Positions 27,642 to 36,224 of a stretch of 64,000 nt of DNA are shown piece after piece. Numbering within the stretch: the stretch's first letter is position 1; each line of letters opens with the position of its first letter. The stretch covers positions 83,139 through 147,138 of the forward strand of contig AGIQ01000009.1 in the NCBI GenBank assembly GCA_000230935.2, written 5' to 3'. Both the position numbers and the translations under genes were made by a program. The notes under the pieces were generated by a model. The model was not told where the DNA came from. It worked only from the letters and a program-made list of their open reading frames with translations, and made no database searches. Origin of the DNA: Mycolicibacterium rhodesiae JS60 (lineage in GTDB: Bacteria; Actinomycetota; Actinomycetes; Mycobacteriales; Mycobacteriaceae).

Positions 27642-28403
27642 TCAGCGCAGCAGGGCGGCTAGGCGCGGGTCCTGCCACCACCGTTGCCCCAGCACCGCCG
27701 TGGCGGTCCACAGTGATAGCAGGGGGACCACGGGGCCTTGCATCCGCACCGGTGGGTGTCCGGCGTGGGTTGCCAACGTCAGTCTCCACGTGTCCAGTTC
27801 CGGGTAGAAGCCTGCGATATCGCCGTACCAGAGGCTTTCCAGTCCAGAGCCGCCGTCCCAGATCAGACGGTCGGTGGTGCTCCACACGTGGATGTTCTGG
27901 TGGTCGCGCCAACGGGGCTGGGCATCGCGGCGCGCGGCGACCTTGCGGCGGCGGTTGATGGCCGCGCTCACCGCGAGCGCCCCCACCATCACCGCTGGTC
28001 GCCCGACGACGAAGTAGTCGCTTCGCGCGTAGCTCCCATCGCCTCCGTAGAGGAAACTCAGGGTCACATCGGCTTCGAGCAGGCCCTGCTCCTCATCGCC
28101 GAGGACGGGTCCGAAGATGGCGATCGCCGGCGGATCTTGACCTGCAAGGAAGGCTCTTGCGCTCCTGCGCGCATGGTTCCACCACCACTGCCACGGATCG
28201 CTCGTGGACGGCACAGATCCCGGTTGTCCGGTGTATGCATGGGGCGTGTGCGGTGTCGGCGCAGGTGACGGTGTTGTGGGCAGCACGCAGAGGTCACCGC
28301 CTGACCCTGCGGGGCCGTTTCGGAGCTGTTCGTCCCACCACATGTGTTCAGTATTGAGCAGCGGTCCGACAGCTAGCGACGCCTCTACAGTTCGAATCGG
28401 CAT
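27642..28403 (-). CDS. Hypothetical Trp-rich protein
   Basis: The 253-residue protein is not recognised. It has many tryptophans, a WWWNHARRSARAFLAG segment near residue 73, a hydrophobic stretch near VGRPAVMVGALAVSAAINRR (about 132-151), and a C-terminal WW. It could be a membrane-associated or chaperone-like partner of the ESX cargo. It sits 86 bases upstream of the small EspC-like gene on the same strand and is divergent from the EspB-like gene at 28547. Confidence 0.55.
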   Translation of the reverse strand: MPIRTVEASLAVGPLLNTEHMWWDEQLRNGPAGSGGDLCVLPTTPSPAPTPHTPHAYTGQPGSVPSTSDPWQWWWNHARRSARAFLAGQDPPAIAIFGPVLGDEEQGLLEADVTLSFLYGGDGSYARSDYFVVGRPAVMVGALAVSAAINRRRKVAARRDAQPRWRDHQNIHVWSTTDRLIWDGGSGLESLWYGDIAGFYPELDTWRLTLATHAGHPPVRMQGPVVPLLSLWTATAVLGQRWWQDPRLAALLR

Positions 28404-28546
28404 CTGTCGGTTCCCACCCCAATGGATTGCCGCGCTCGCCGGCAGATGCTCGTATTTGGGCGGTGCAACCCCCTTCGCTGAGCCGTTAACGTTGCTGGAA
28501 CGGGGCGTAGTCGTGCGCGCTTAAGAAGTCAGTGAAGGAGGTCGCG

Positions 28547-29893
28547 GTGGCACAACTGGACATCGATACCGCTGCTGTCACCCAGACGGCTGCTGCAGTC
28601 GCGTCGGCGCCGGCGGGGGCTTCGCCGACGGGAATCACCGTGACGCCGCCGGCCTCAGACCCGGTGTCCGCAGCGGTTACCGAAACGCTGCAGGCCCGCT
28701 GCGCGGCCATCAGCGGGTACAGCACGGTCGCCCAGGCGATCAGCCAAGCGCGAGGATCAATGCTGGCCAGCAGCGCGAACACCTACGACGAGCAGGAACA
28801 GCTCAACGCCGCCAGCCTGGGCTCGACCGGCGGGGGCTCCGGGGCGGCCACCGCACCGCCGAGTGTGGTGCCGAGCATCCCGACACCGACCATTCCGGCC
28901 GTCACAGCCCCGCAACTGGGGCCACCCCCGACCAACGGCAAAGACATCGCCACCCTGCTTCACGCAGGGCCAGGACCCGCCGGTCTCTTCAGTGCAGCAC
29001 AACAAATGCGCACCCACGCCGGTCAGTTGCAGGATGCCGCCCGCCGGCTCCACAGCGGTAGCACCTCGATCTCCGCCGACTGGCAGTCCAGCGCCGCAGA
29101 TCAAGCCTCCCAACGGATTACCGAACTCAGTCAGTGGTATGAGCGCCACGGCGAACACGCCACCGCGACCGCCACCGCGCTGGAAACCCACGCCGAGAGC
29201 TTCGCTCGAGCGCGAGCCAACACCCCCACGCCCGAACAGTTCGAAGACACCGAGAATCGCCTCAAACGTGCCGCACAGGCCAACGCCAACCCGGCCAACA
29301 TGGGCCGCTATGCACCGGTAGTGTCGGCGCTGCAGACCGAACTCGGTGGCTTACACTCCAAGGCGACCGCGCAGTACACCGACTACGCCCGCAGCGCCGG
29401 CAATCCCTCGCTCGTAGGCGCACCGCTGGAGCCCCCACCCCGCCCTGCCGCCGGCGGCGTCCAGGCGCTCGACGTGCCACTGTCACCAGCGCCCAACGAT
29501 CCCCAGAAATACTGGCTCGACCTGAGCAAGATGGTCGTCCAAGACCCCAAAACGCTTGGGCCGTACGGGTATCACGAACTGGTCCCCCACTCCGGCGTCT
29601 GGTACCCGGACGTCCCCTCCGGCCCGGCCAAATCGCCGGTCGACCTCAAAGACATCGTTCAGCTCCCGCCCGGAGCCCTGGGCCCCTCGCGCTACCAGGA
29701 ACTCATCCCTGGCTCTGGCACCTGGGTACCGGAACCGCACGCCTTCTACGCCCCCGGTGTGCCCGATAAGCCCCCGGAGTTCCCGATTGATGTTCGCCGC
29801 TTGATTCAGGTCCCCGAGGGTCAGTTGGCCCCGTTCGACTCGAAACAGATCGCGCCCGGGCTGTGGTATCAGCTGCCCCCGCACCCCCGGTGA
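28547..29893 (+). CDS. EspB-like ESX protein with C-terminal repeats
   Basis: The 448-residue protein starts at GTG 28547, with AAGGAGG five bases upstream. Its first 280 residues are helical with a WXG-like SADWQSSAAD near residue 180 and align with its paralogue at 32282-33937 (shared NTYDEQE/ATTYEDQE and RANTPTP/RANIPTP stretches). The C-terminus has three degenerate 40-45-residue repeats: DLSKMVVQDPKTLGPYGYHE, then DLKDIVQLPPGALGPSRYQE, then DVRRLIQVPEGQLAPFDSKQ, each ending near a W-Y/V-P motif. It is probably exported by a type VII system. Confidence 0.65.
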   Translation: MAQLDIDTAAVTQTAAAVASAPAGASPTGITVTPPASDPVSAAVTETLQARCAAISGYSTVAQAISQARGSMLASSANTYDEQEQLNAASLGSTGGGSGAATAPPSVVPSIPTPTIPAVTAPQLGPPPTNGKDIATLLHAGPGPAGLFSAAQQMRTHAGQLQDAARRLHSGSTSISADWQSSAADQASQRITELSQWYERHGEHATATATALETHAESFARARANTPTPEQFEDTENRLKRAAQANANPANMGRYAPVVSALQTELGGLHSKATAQYTDYARSAGNPSLVGAPLEPPPRPAAGGVQALDVPLSPAPNDPQKYWLDLSKMVVQDPKTLGPYGYHELVPHSGVWYPDVPSGPAKSPVDLKDIVQLPPGALGPSRYQELIPGSGTWVPEPHAFYAPGVPDKPPEFPIDVRRLIQVPEGQLAPFDSKQIAPGLWYQLPPHPR

Positions 29894-29897
29894 CCGG

Positions 29898-30359
29898 TTA
29901 CGCGAACGCGGCGACGAACACCCGTAGCCGTTCGACCTCTTTATCCAAGCTTTCGAAAACCGTTGCGATGGATGGCGATTGCAATGCGGTGCGGAGCTGC
30001 TTGGTGGCTCCGGTCAGTCGTCGGTGTGCTTGGCCCAGTTCGGCGACGCAGATTTCGGTACTGACTGCACTGACGACGACGGTGTCAGCGGCGGTCAACT
30101 CGAAGTGCATGACCTTTCGTGCCGCATCCGGTGGGGGCCATAGCCGCGATGCGCACACCCGGTCAATGTGGATCAGGCTGCGCATCTGCGCCTCCACCGC
30201 GGCGGCGAGCAGGTAGAGCTGCGTCGGCATGGCGCCGATCGCCGGACGCTGCGCACTTGGGGCTTGGCCCAGGTCGCCGTAGGTTCGCACGGTCTCGGCG
30301 ACGTCGTGCAATTCGTTAATTACCCCAACGACCTTATCGGGGTCGCACGCAATGGTCAT
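29898..30359 (-). CDS. Hypothetical helical protein, probably ESX-linked
   Basis: The 153-residue protein is largely helical, with two stretches that could pair (residues about 5-60 and 95-150). No family is recognised. It follows the XRE regulator gene by 23 bases on the same strand and ends 5 bases from the convergent EspB-like gene, so the two share a 3' border. Confidence 0.55.
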   Translation of the reverse strand: MTIACDPDKVVGVINELHDVAETVRTYGDLGQAPSAQRPAIGAMPTQLYLLAAAVEAQMRSLIHIDRVCASRLWPPPDAARKVMHFELTAADTVVVSAVSTEICVAELGQAHRRLTGATKQLRTALQSPSIATVFESLDKEVERLRVFVAAFA

Positions 30360-30382
30360 GAGTCAGCTGCTCCAGTGGTGTC

Positions 30383-30901
30383 CTAGGCCAACGGTTCTCG
30401 GAGTTTAACGAGAAGTTGGATAGCCTCGCCGCGCTCACCTTCGTCGAGCCAGGGCATGATCCGCACGATCGCCTCTTCGGCTTCGCGCGCCGATTTAGCC
30501 ACCTCGGTCATCAACGCTTCGCGCGCATCCGGGCTGATGGATCGCTGGTGCGCCGCCAGTGTCGACCGCAAGGCGACAAGCTGACGCGCCAGGGCGAAGC
30601 GATCGCCTGGATCGGGGACTGTTGGTGGGTCGTCGCGGGGTGGCTTCGGTACTGCCGGCGTGGCCACGCCGCCGGCAAGAACCGCATCGATGCTGCCCGC
30701 TTCCCATTGCAGGGCGTCCTCGATGCCCCGGGCTTTCCGCGGGTTCAGACGACCAGGAGTCCGGCGACGGGTCTCGATATTGCGTACTAGCTCGACCGAG
30801 ACCTGCCCGGCAGTGGCCACATCGCTTTGCGTCAGGCCCAGCTCCCTGCGCCGGGCCCGGACCGCCACCGCCAGCTCATCCCAGGACATGATGTGGAACA
30901 T
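30383..30901 (-). CDS. XRE-family transcriptional regulator
   Basis: The 172-residue protein has an N-terminal helix-turn-helix (LGLTQSDVATAGQVSVELV near residues 20-38, followed by NIETRRRTPG) and a C-terminal helical tail. It is transcribed divergently from a whiB gene. The 257 bases between them hold several copies of a CGGGAAATCCCG-type palindrome, the likely operators for this protein, giving autoregulation and control of whiB. It also heads the unit with the 153-residue protein. Confidence 0.8.
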   Translation of the reverse strand: MFHIMSWDELAVAVRARRRELGLTQSDVATAGQVSVELVRNIETRRRTPGRLNPRKARGIEDALQWEAGSIDAVLAGGVATPAVPKPPRDDPPTVPDPGDRFALARQLVALRSTLAAHQRSISPDAREALMTEVAKSAREAEEAIVRIMPWLDEGERGEAIQLLVKLREPLA

Positions 30902-30913
30902 TTTGCCTCACGA

Positions 30914-31136
30914 ACCGGGAAATCACGGCTATCCAGGCGCGATCAGGCGGGAAATCCCGACTTATTTGCCCGCTTCCAGCACAAAGCCGTGATGCCGGCG
31001 AGCGGGTCTGAGCTGCTTGAAAGCCTTCCAAGGGCCGTCCAGGCAACCCTGCGAAACCAAGAAATCCCGGTCATAGGGATACAAAAGCGGGAAAACGCTG
31101 CTACTGTCCCGGTTGTAACCGGGAAATCCCGGTTAC
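30914..31136. promoter_or_regulatory. Array of CGGGAAATCCCG-type operators
   Basis: Copies or near copies occur at 30914-30928 (ACCGGGAAATCACGG), 30948-30959 (perfect CGGGAAATCCCG), 31061-31072 (half site AAATCCCGG), 31087-31096 (GCGGGAAAAC) and 31115-31136, where 10-bp arms GTAACCGGGA and TCCCGGTTAC flank AA. The last lies just before the whiB ribosome binding site. The spread over the divergent promoter suggests cooperative binding by the XRE protein. Confidence 0.7.
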
Positions 31137-31158
31137 GGACGAGGAGGGTGACCCGGAT

Positions 31159-31608
31159 ATGAGCAGTCAAACCGCCACCGATCACACAGCTTCCGGGGCC
31201 CGTTCGGTGGATCGCGGCAGCCGCATGCCGGTGCGCCTCTATCACACCAGCGAGCCCACCCCCTGCCAGACAGTCGACCCCAATCGGACCCGCAACGGCC
31301 AGGAGCTGTGGTTTTCCCAGTTCAAGGACCGCGTATTGGCTGTCCGGGACTGCCAGGGCTGCCCCTTCATCGGGCGGTGCGGCTACAACGCCGTCGCCGC
31401 GCGGGAGGAGTACGGAGTGTGGGGCGGTGTCTCACTGCCTGGCGACAAGAGCGACCCCGAGCTTCTCGGTGCGGCCTATGAGTACCTGCTGGCGCAGTTC
31501 GAGCGCCGCCGCAGCGTTGAGCTGCCCGGCCTGCCGGCCCCGGCGATGCCATCCTCGGCAGTGCGGCGCCGCCGTGCCAGCGCCGACGTCCACAGCAGCG
31601 CAGCCTGA
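31159..31608 (+). CDS. WhiB-family iron-sulfur regulator
   Basis: The 149-residue protein has the four cluster cysteines Cys36, Cys65, Cys68 and Cys74 (CQGCPFIGRC) and the GVWGG turn (residues 86-90), followed by a basic tail with RRRR. WhiB proteins bind a 4Fe-4S cluster and act with the sigma factor region 4. GAGGAGGG precedes the ATG. A close paralogue lies at 52094-52537 in inverted orientation. Control by the divergent XRE protein is likely from the operator array. A short basic frame downstream (31611-31813) lacks a start. Confidence 0.88.
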   Translation: MSSQTATDHTASGARSVDRGSRMPVRLYHTSEPTPCQTVDPNRTRNGQELWFSQFKDRVLAVRDCQGCPFIGRCGYNAVAAREEYGVWGGVSLPGDKSDPELLGAAYEYLLAQFERRRSVELPGLPAPAMPSSAVRRRRASADVHSSAA

Positions 31609-31919
31609 CCAGACGAGGTCCAAGAGACATGCTTGTCGACGACGCGATCTTTCCCGCCGGCTGGGCAAGCCTACGCACCGAGCGGCGCAGCAGGTGGCGG
31701 CTGAGATCGCCGCGCGGGCGGCGCGCAAGCGGGTGGCGGCCGAGGAGGCCGAGCGTCAGGCCCGCGCCGAGCTCGTCGAGCGCGTGCGTGGGCGCCGGAA
31801 CCCCCGGGTGTAAAGACGGCTGCCGCGCGTGCTCCGCATGCTTGCCACTGAGGCGAATTCGGTTATACAAGAGGGGAATTCACCCGGAAATGGTGATCAG
31901 CCCGACCACGTCTGAGCGG

Positions 31920-32285
31920 TCAGGCGTCAGGTGGCGGTGGGGCGATATACCGCTCGCCGGTGGCATTGGGATCGAACTGTGGATCGGTGGGAACCAGGTA
32001 GGTCACGAACAGATCGTGCATGTGGTCGGTGAGTTGCCTGCGCGTTTCGCGCAGCACGGCGGTGATGAGTTCTTCGAGTTCGACGTTGGTGTAGGTGCTC
32101 AGCGCTTCGGGGGCGATGTCGAGATCAAGCAGGTTGCCCCAGCTGTCAAAGCGGGCGCGTACGTCATCGTGCAGGGACGGGATGTTGATCCCTTCCACAG
32201 CGTCGAGGAAGGCCTTGTTGCGGGCGCGCATGTGCGCCAGCGCGGCCTCGGCCTGGGCGACGTACTGATCGTCGGTCAGCGTCAT
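31920..32285 (-). CDS. YbaB/EspL-like small protein
   Basis: The 121-residue protein has the helix-strand-helix pattern of YbaB/EbfC relatives (RFDSWGNLLDLDIAPEALS, then NVELEELITAVLRET) and a Pro-rich tail. EspL-type members stabilise or regulate ESX-1 substrates. Its ATG overlaps the stop of the EspB-like gene (ATGA), so the two are co-translated, as in known Esp operons. Confidence 0.62.
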   Translation of the reverse strand: MTLTDDQYVAQAEAALAHMRARNKAFLDAVEGINIPSLHDDVRARFDSWGNLLDLDIAPEALSTYTNVELEELITAVLRETRRQLTDHMHDLFVTYLVPTDPQFDPNATGERYIAPPPPDA

Positions 32286-33937
32286 GCCTGCTGATCCCCT
32301 CTCTCAGAACGTGTTTCGCGCCTCTCAGGGCGGGCTTCGCGCGCTTCAACTCTGCCTTTGACTGGTTCGGAGTTTGGTGGGGTTGTCAGGCGCAGCCGCT
32401 TTTCTTCGTAGAGCCGCTTGTCGTCCTCACCTCCACCGCCGCGCCCGGGCGCACCCATCATTGGCGGCATCATGCCGCCAATCGGTGCGCCGCCCATCCC
32501 GGTACCGGTACCGGTACCGGTACTGCTGAGCGTCGGGGCTCCAGTTCCCACTGTCGGTGCCGGGGCCGCAGCCGGTGCAGCTGCCGCCGACGCCGGGGCC
32601 GCGGCCAGTGCCCCGTCACCGCCGGAGGCAGGTTCGGTATCCCCGGGCTCGGAACCGCCACCACCGCCACCGTCGCCGAGGTCCCCGAGGTCCCCGAGGC
32701 CGTTTCCCTCTCCCGAGGACGGGTCGGAGCCACCTGGCTGTCCGCCGGCGAGCCCCTGCAGTGCTGATGCGCCGCCTTGGGCCAGCCCGCTGACGAGCTG
32801 GGTACCGGTCTGCTGAACTTTGTCCGCGGCCCCGCTCAGAGCCCCGAGCAGGCCGCCAGCCGCACCGGCCACCACACCGAAGACTGTGGGCAGCAGGGTT
32901 TGCATGAGATCCCCGCCGCCGGTGGGGTCGCCCAGGGCATCAGCGGCCGGGGCCGCGCCAGCGTCACCAGTGCCTGGCTGGGAGCCGTCCTCGGTGCCCG
33001 GCGCTACACCGGGCTCACCCTGCCCCGACGCCCCCTGTGTTGTAGTGGTTGCGGCGCCCGGTTGCAGAGGCTCGGCTTGCACTTGCCCGCCGGCGGTGTA
33101 GGTGCTGTAGGTGTTGACCGCTTGCTGATGTGCCGCAGCAAGATCGGTCTGCAGTTTCGCCACAACTGCGGCGTAGCGGCCACCATTGTTGGCGTTGGCG
33201 GCCGACGCAGAGCGCAGCCGTTGCTCCAGCTCGGTGAAATGCTGCGGGGTGGGGATGTTGGCGCGGGCTTGCCGAAAATTGTTGGCCTGCACCGTCGCAT
33301 CCCGAGATAGCGCGCGCGACTGATCGGCGTGGCGGGTGTAGGTCGATTCCAGCGTGGCCAAGTGCGTGCTGGCCTGGTCGGCGGCCGCGGAGTCCCAATT
33401 CTGCTCACTGGTCCACCGCGCCGAGCGCACCGACTGCGCGGCAGAGTCAAGCTGGTCAGCGTGCGCGTTAAGTGCCTGTGCGGCTGACTCCAAGGCCTCG
33501 GTACCGGGGCCGCCATGCATGAGCGCGGCGATCTCCCTGCCAGAGGTTGGCTGCACCCCCGGCGTCGGGACGCGCGGAGCCACCAGCAGCGGAGGGGCGA
33601 TTGATGGCCCATCGCTGGTCGGCACAGAGGCGGCGCGTCCCCGCGATCCGGCGGCCAGCGAGGCGGCGTTGACCCGTTCCTGGTCCTCGTAGGTGGTGGC
33701 GTTTCTGTTCATCCGGGCCGCCGCTTGCGCGGTCTTGTGATTAAGCGTCGCGGTGGCGTTGAGCAGCTCGCTGATCGAGGTGGACAGTGCCAATGCAACC
33801 TTCACCGACGTCGCGTCCGCCGCGCACGGCGTAACTACCGGCGGGGGCGCCGCCGCCGGGGAGCTGGCCCCGGACAGGCCAGCCCCGGCGCCGCGCACAC
33901 CGTCGGGGTCGATGAACAGATTTGCGCTACTGGCCAT
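32282..33937 (-). CDS. EspB-like ESX secreted protein
   Basis: The roughly 551-residue protein has an N-terminal helical PE/PPE-like region (residues 1-285) with NWDSAAAD near 180 as the WXG-like turn. A long Gly/Ala/Pro-rich, low-complexity middle follows, then a charged tail (EDDKRLYEEKRLRL) at the C-terminus. It parallels its paralogue at 28547 in the first half but lacks its repeats. ATG 33937 is preferred over the TTG one codon before it. The gene lies between EspC-like and YbaB-like genes, an Esp-type operon. Export needs an ESX machine not present in the window. Confidence 0.68.
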   Translation of the reverse strand: MASSANLFIDPDGVRGAGAGLSGASSPAAAPPPVVTPCAADATSVKVALALSTSISELLNATATLNHKTAQAAARMNRNATTYEDQERVNAASLAAGSRGRAASVPTSDGPSIAPPLLVAPRVPTPGVQPTSGREIAALMHGGPGTEALESAAQALNAHADQLDSAAQSVRSARWTSEQNWDSAAADQASTHLATLESTYTRHADQSRALSRDATVQANNFRQARANIPTPQHFTELEQRLRSASAANANNGGRYAAVVAKLQTDLAAAHQQAVNTYSTYTAGGQVQAEPLQPGAATTTTQGASGQGEPGVAPGTEDGSQPGTGDAGAAPAADALGDPTGGGDLMQTLLPTVFGVVAGAAGGLLGALSGAADKVQQTGTQLVSGLAQGGASALQGLAGGQPGGSDPSSGEGNGLGDLGDLGDGGGGGGSEPGDTEPASGGDGALAAAPASAAAAPAAAPAPTVGTGAPTLSSTGTGTGTGMGGAPIGGMMPPMMGAPGRGGGGEDDKRLYEEKRLRLTTPPNSEPVKGRVEAREARPERRETRSERGDQQA

Positions 33938-33951
33938 CAAACGAACCTGAT

Positions 33952-34257
33952 CTACGTTCTCAGCGTCTGCTGGTTCTCGTGCTCTTGATCGGCGTAGGTC
34001 TGCAGATCACGGCGGATGTGGTTGGCCACGGCCTGGGCGTTGGCGGCCAGGCGCCGGCCGAGGTCATGACGGGCAGCCAAGGTGGCGGCATAGGCCTCGC
34101 CGACTGTCGACGAGCCGATCTTGCCGAAGGCATGCCGGGCGGCCTCGATTGTGTCCGGGTCGGCGGCCATGCGCATGCCGGCGGCCTCGCTCTCGGTATC
34201 CCACCAGGAGGCGTGGTCCTCCCAAGCGTCGAAGTCCACCGTCAACCGGTTGGCCAT
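33952..34257 (-). CDS. EspC/DUF2580-like small ESX protein
   Basis: The 101-residue helical protein has the ASWWDTESEAAG turn near residue 17 and a long second helix ending YADQEHENQQTLR, the pattern of DUF2580/EspC-type secreted proteins. AAGGAC precedes the ATG. It is 14 bases upstream of the EspB-like gene and could be its secretion partner. Confidence 0.65.
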   Translation of the reverse strand: MANRLTVDFDAWEDHASWWDTESEAAGMRMAADPDTIEAARHAFGKIGSSTVGEAYAATLAARHDLGRRLAANAQAVANHIRRDLQTYADQEHENQQTLRT

Positions 34258-34325
34258 GGCGCAGTCCTTTCACTCAATGGGTCGTTTGCCCAGCGTAACT
34301 CCGGTGCGCGGTGGTTAGCGCGGCC

Positions 34326-34631
34326 TCAAAAATCCAAATATCGAGCCCGGTACGCCGCGATCTCGGACTCACTGGGATAGGTGTCGTCCGGGGGCATGTC
34401 GGCGCCGAGCTCGTTCATTCGTTGCCGCTGCGCGAAGCGGGCCCGCATCAGCGCCAGCCGGTGCAGGTGGATCAGCCGCTCGGACAGGGTGTCGGCCGAC
34501 CAGGCGGCATTGACCTCGGGCTCGAGCTGCACCCGCACTACGCCACCACTGGCGTCCAGCTCCACCAGCAGCGCCCCGGTGCGTGACGTCTCGACGTAGG
34601 TTCGTTCCTGCGTCTCGGCTTCTGACTGCAT
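34326..34631 (-). CDS. YbaB/EbfC-like small protein
   Basis: The 101-residue protein has a strand-rich centre (TGALLVELDASGGVVRVQL) and a following helix (ADTLSERLIHLHRLALMRAR), as in YbaB-like ESX accessory proteins. It is 14 bases after the large DUF4226-like gene on the same strand and 68 before the EspC-like gene. Confidence 0.6.
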   Translation of the reverse strand: MQSEAETQERTYVETSRTGALLVELDASGGVVRVQLEPEVNAAWSADTLSERLIHLHRLALMRARFAQRQRMNELGADMPPDDTYPSESEIAAYRARYLDF

Positions 34632-34645
34632 CCTGCGGGGCTCCC

Positions 34646-36187
34646 CTATGCCGTGGGGTTACCGGTCGGCGGTACCGAGGTAACCGAAGCTGATGCCGGG
34701 GTGCCGGTCGGTGGTGCCGGCACACTCGCCTGCGCCCCGCCACCAGCAGCCGGCGGTCCGGTCCAGCCTAAAAAGTCCGACGAGCTGGGCAGCGCCGAGA
34801 CAGGTTTGAGCTGGCCATCAAGCCAAATCTTGCCATTGCCCAAGTACATCACCGCAGGCTTGGCGTCGAACTGGGCGTAATCGCCGGGGCGCAGGCTGTT
34901 GCGGTCGACCGGATTCATCACCGGCGAGCCCGCTGGGGGGATCTGATCCCCATACGCCGCGCTGACCGACTTGCCCTCCAGCACGGCTTTCATCGCGTCT
35001 GCGCGATGCGGATCGGCCGCGGTCACCGAGGTCCCATCGGGTAGCGAGACGGTGCGCTGCGGATCAGCCGCCGGCGCCGCAGCCGGGGCCGCGGCCGCCG
35101 GGGTGTTGTTGGCCACCGGCTGTGCGGTGTTCGGATCCGCGGGGGCCTTGGCGTCGTCCTTGCCCTTGTCGTCGGTGAAGGAGTCTTCGGGCTTGTCCGC
35201 TTTCCGGTCACCCTTGGTATCGGAGAACTCATCGTCCGCGTTGGCCGGGTCCTGGCCGTTCTTGTCGGAGAACTGCGAGGCCAGCCCCGGCAGCGCCGAC
35301 CCCAGCCCGCCCAAAGCCGGCCCCAGGGAATCCAGTGGAGACCCGCCACCACCGCCTAGGCCGCCGAGCATGCCGGGCAGCGCCGAGCCCAGTCCGGCCA
35401 GGGAGGTCAGCGGGTCCATTCCGCCCATTCCGCCCATACCCATCGGGCCCATGCCGGCCAGCGGATCGGTTAGAGGGTCAGTGCCTGCCCCAGCATCCGC
35501 CGCGGGCGGACTCGCCCCGGCATCGGCCGGCGGGGCTGCATCACCGCCACCGCCACCGCCCGAGGAGTCGCCGCCAGATCCGCCCTCGCCACCGGCCGAA
35601 CCCTTATCTCCCTCACCAGACTTGGGACCATTGGTGCGGTACTCCTGGCCCAGGGCATCCATGATGGCCGCCTGGGTCTTGGCGTCGACCTGCGCATCGC
35701 TGAGCACCTTTTGGATCTCGCCGAACTTCTGGTCCATGTACTTCTGGAACGCCATGACCGAGGCCGGGTCGCCCATCTCAGGTGCGATCTGCTTGGACTT
35801 GGCCTGGATGTCGGCCAGGATCGCGTTGACCTTGTCGCGGGCCTGCTGATTGGACTCGAAGATCTGCTTGAGCAGAGCGGCGAGCTTGCCATCAGTGAGC
35901 GCGGCTCCGTCGACATGCTTGTTGTACTGATCGCCGGCATTGGCCGCACCATCGTTCAATCCGCCCGCGTTGTCGGCCGGCGGGGCCGGGGCCGGCGCGG
36001 GCGCAGCTGGCGGGCCGGCGGGTCCGTAGAGCGCAGTGTTGGTGCGCTGCAACGGCGTTTGCGTCGGCGGGTGGTTGTCATCGGCGAATACGTGGCCCAC
36101 TGCGGTCACCACTTTGACTGCGTTCTCGACCGCAGGTTCGAGCAGGTCCACCACGATGTTGGGAAGACTCGGGAGCCCAAAAGTCAC
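34646..36187 (-). CDS. Large ESX-associated protein, DUF4226-like
   Basis: The 513-residue protein begins at GTG 36187 after GAGAGGAC. Residues about 95-185 form a helical domain (NQQARDKVNAILADIQAKSK) like DUF4226 of Rv3896c/Rv3897c. A Gly/Pro/Met-rich and then acidic low-complexity middle (190-375) follows. The C-terminal 110 residues are beta-rich (DGTSVTAADPHRADAM, then PGDYAQFDAKPAVMYLG) and resemble a small wall-linked or peptidase-like domain. It leads the Esp-type operon. DUF4226 assignment is from pattern memory, not alignment. Confidence 0.6.
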   Translation of the reverse strand: MTFGLPSLPNIVVDLLEPAVENAVKVVTAVGHVFADDNHPPTQTPLQRTNTALYGPAGPPAAPAPAPAPPADNAGGLNDGAANAGDQYNKHVDGAALTDGKLAALLKQIFESNQQARDKVNAILADIQAKSKQIAPEMGDPASVMAFQKYMDQKFGEIQKVLSDAQVDAKTQAAIMDALGQEYRTNGPKSGEGDKGSAGGEGGSGGDSSGGGGGGDAAPPADAGASPPAADAGAGTDPLTDPLAGMGPMGMGGMGGMDPLTSLAGLGSALPGMLGGLGGGGGSPLDSLGPALGGLGSALPGLASQFSDKNGQDPANADDEFSDTKGDRKADKPEDSFTDDKGKDDAKAPADPNTAQPVANNTPAAAAPAAAPAADPQRTVSLPDGTSVTAADPHRADAMKAVLEGKSVSAAYGDQIPPAGSPVMNPVDRNSLRPGDYAQFDAKPAVMYLGNGKIWLDGQLKPVSALPSSSDFLGWTGPPAAGGGAQASVPAPPTGTPASASVTSVPPTGNPTA

Positions 36188-36224
36188 GAGCGGACGTCCT
36201 CTCTGTTGACCACGTCGTTGCTGT

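Noticed and set aside
31611..31813. Basic helical frame after whiB (KRHACRRRDLSRRLGKPTHR...)
   Set aside because: It looks protein-like but has no start codon or ribosome binding site in a sensible place.
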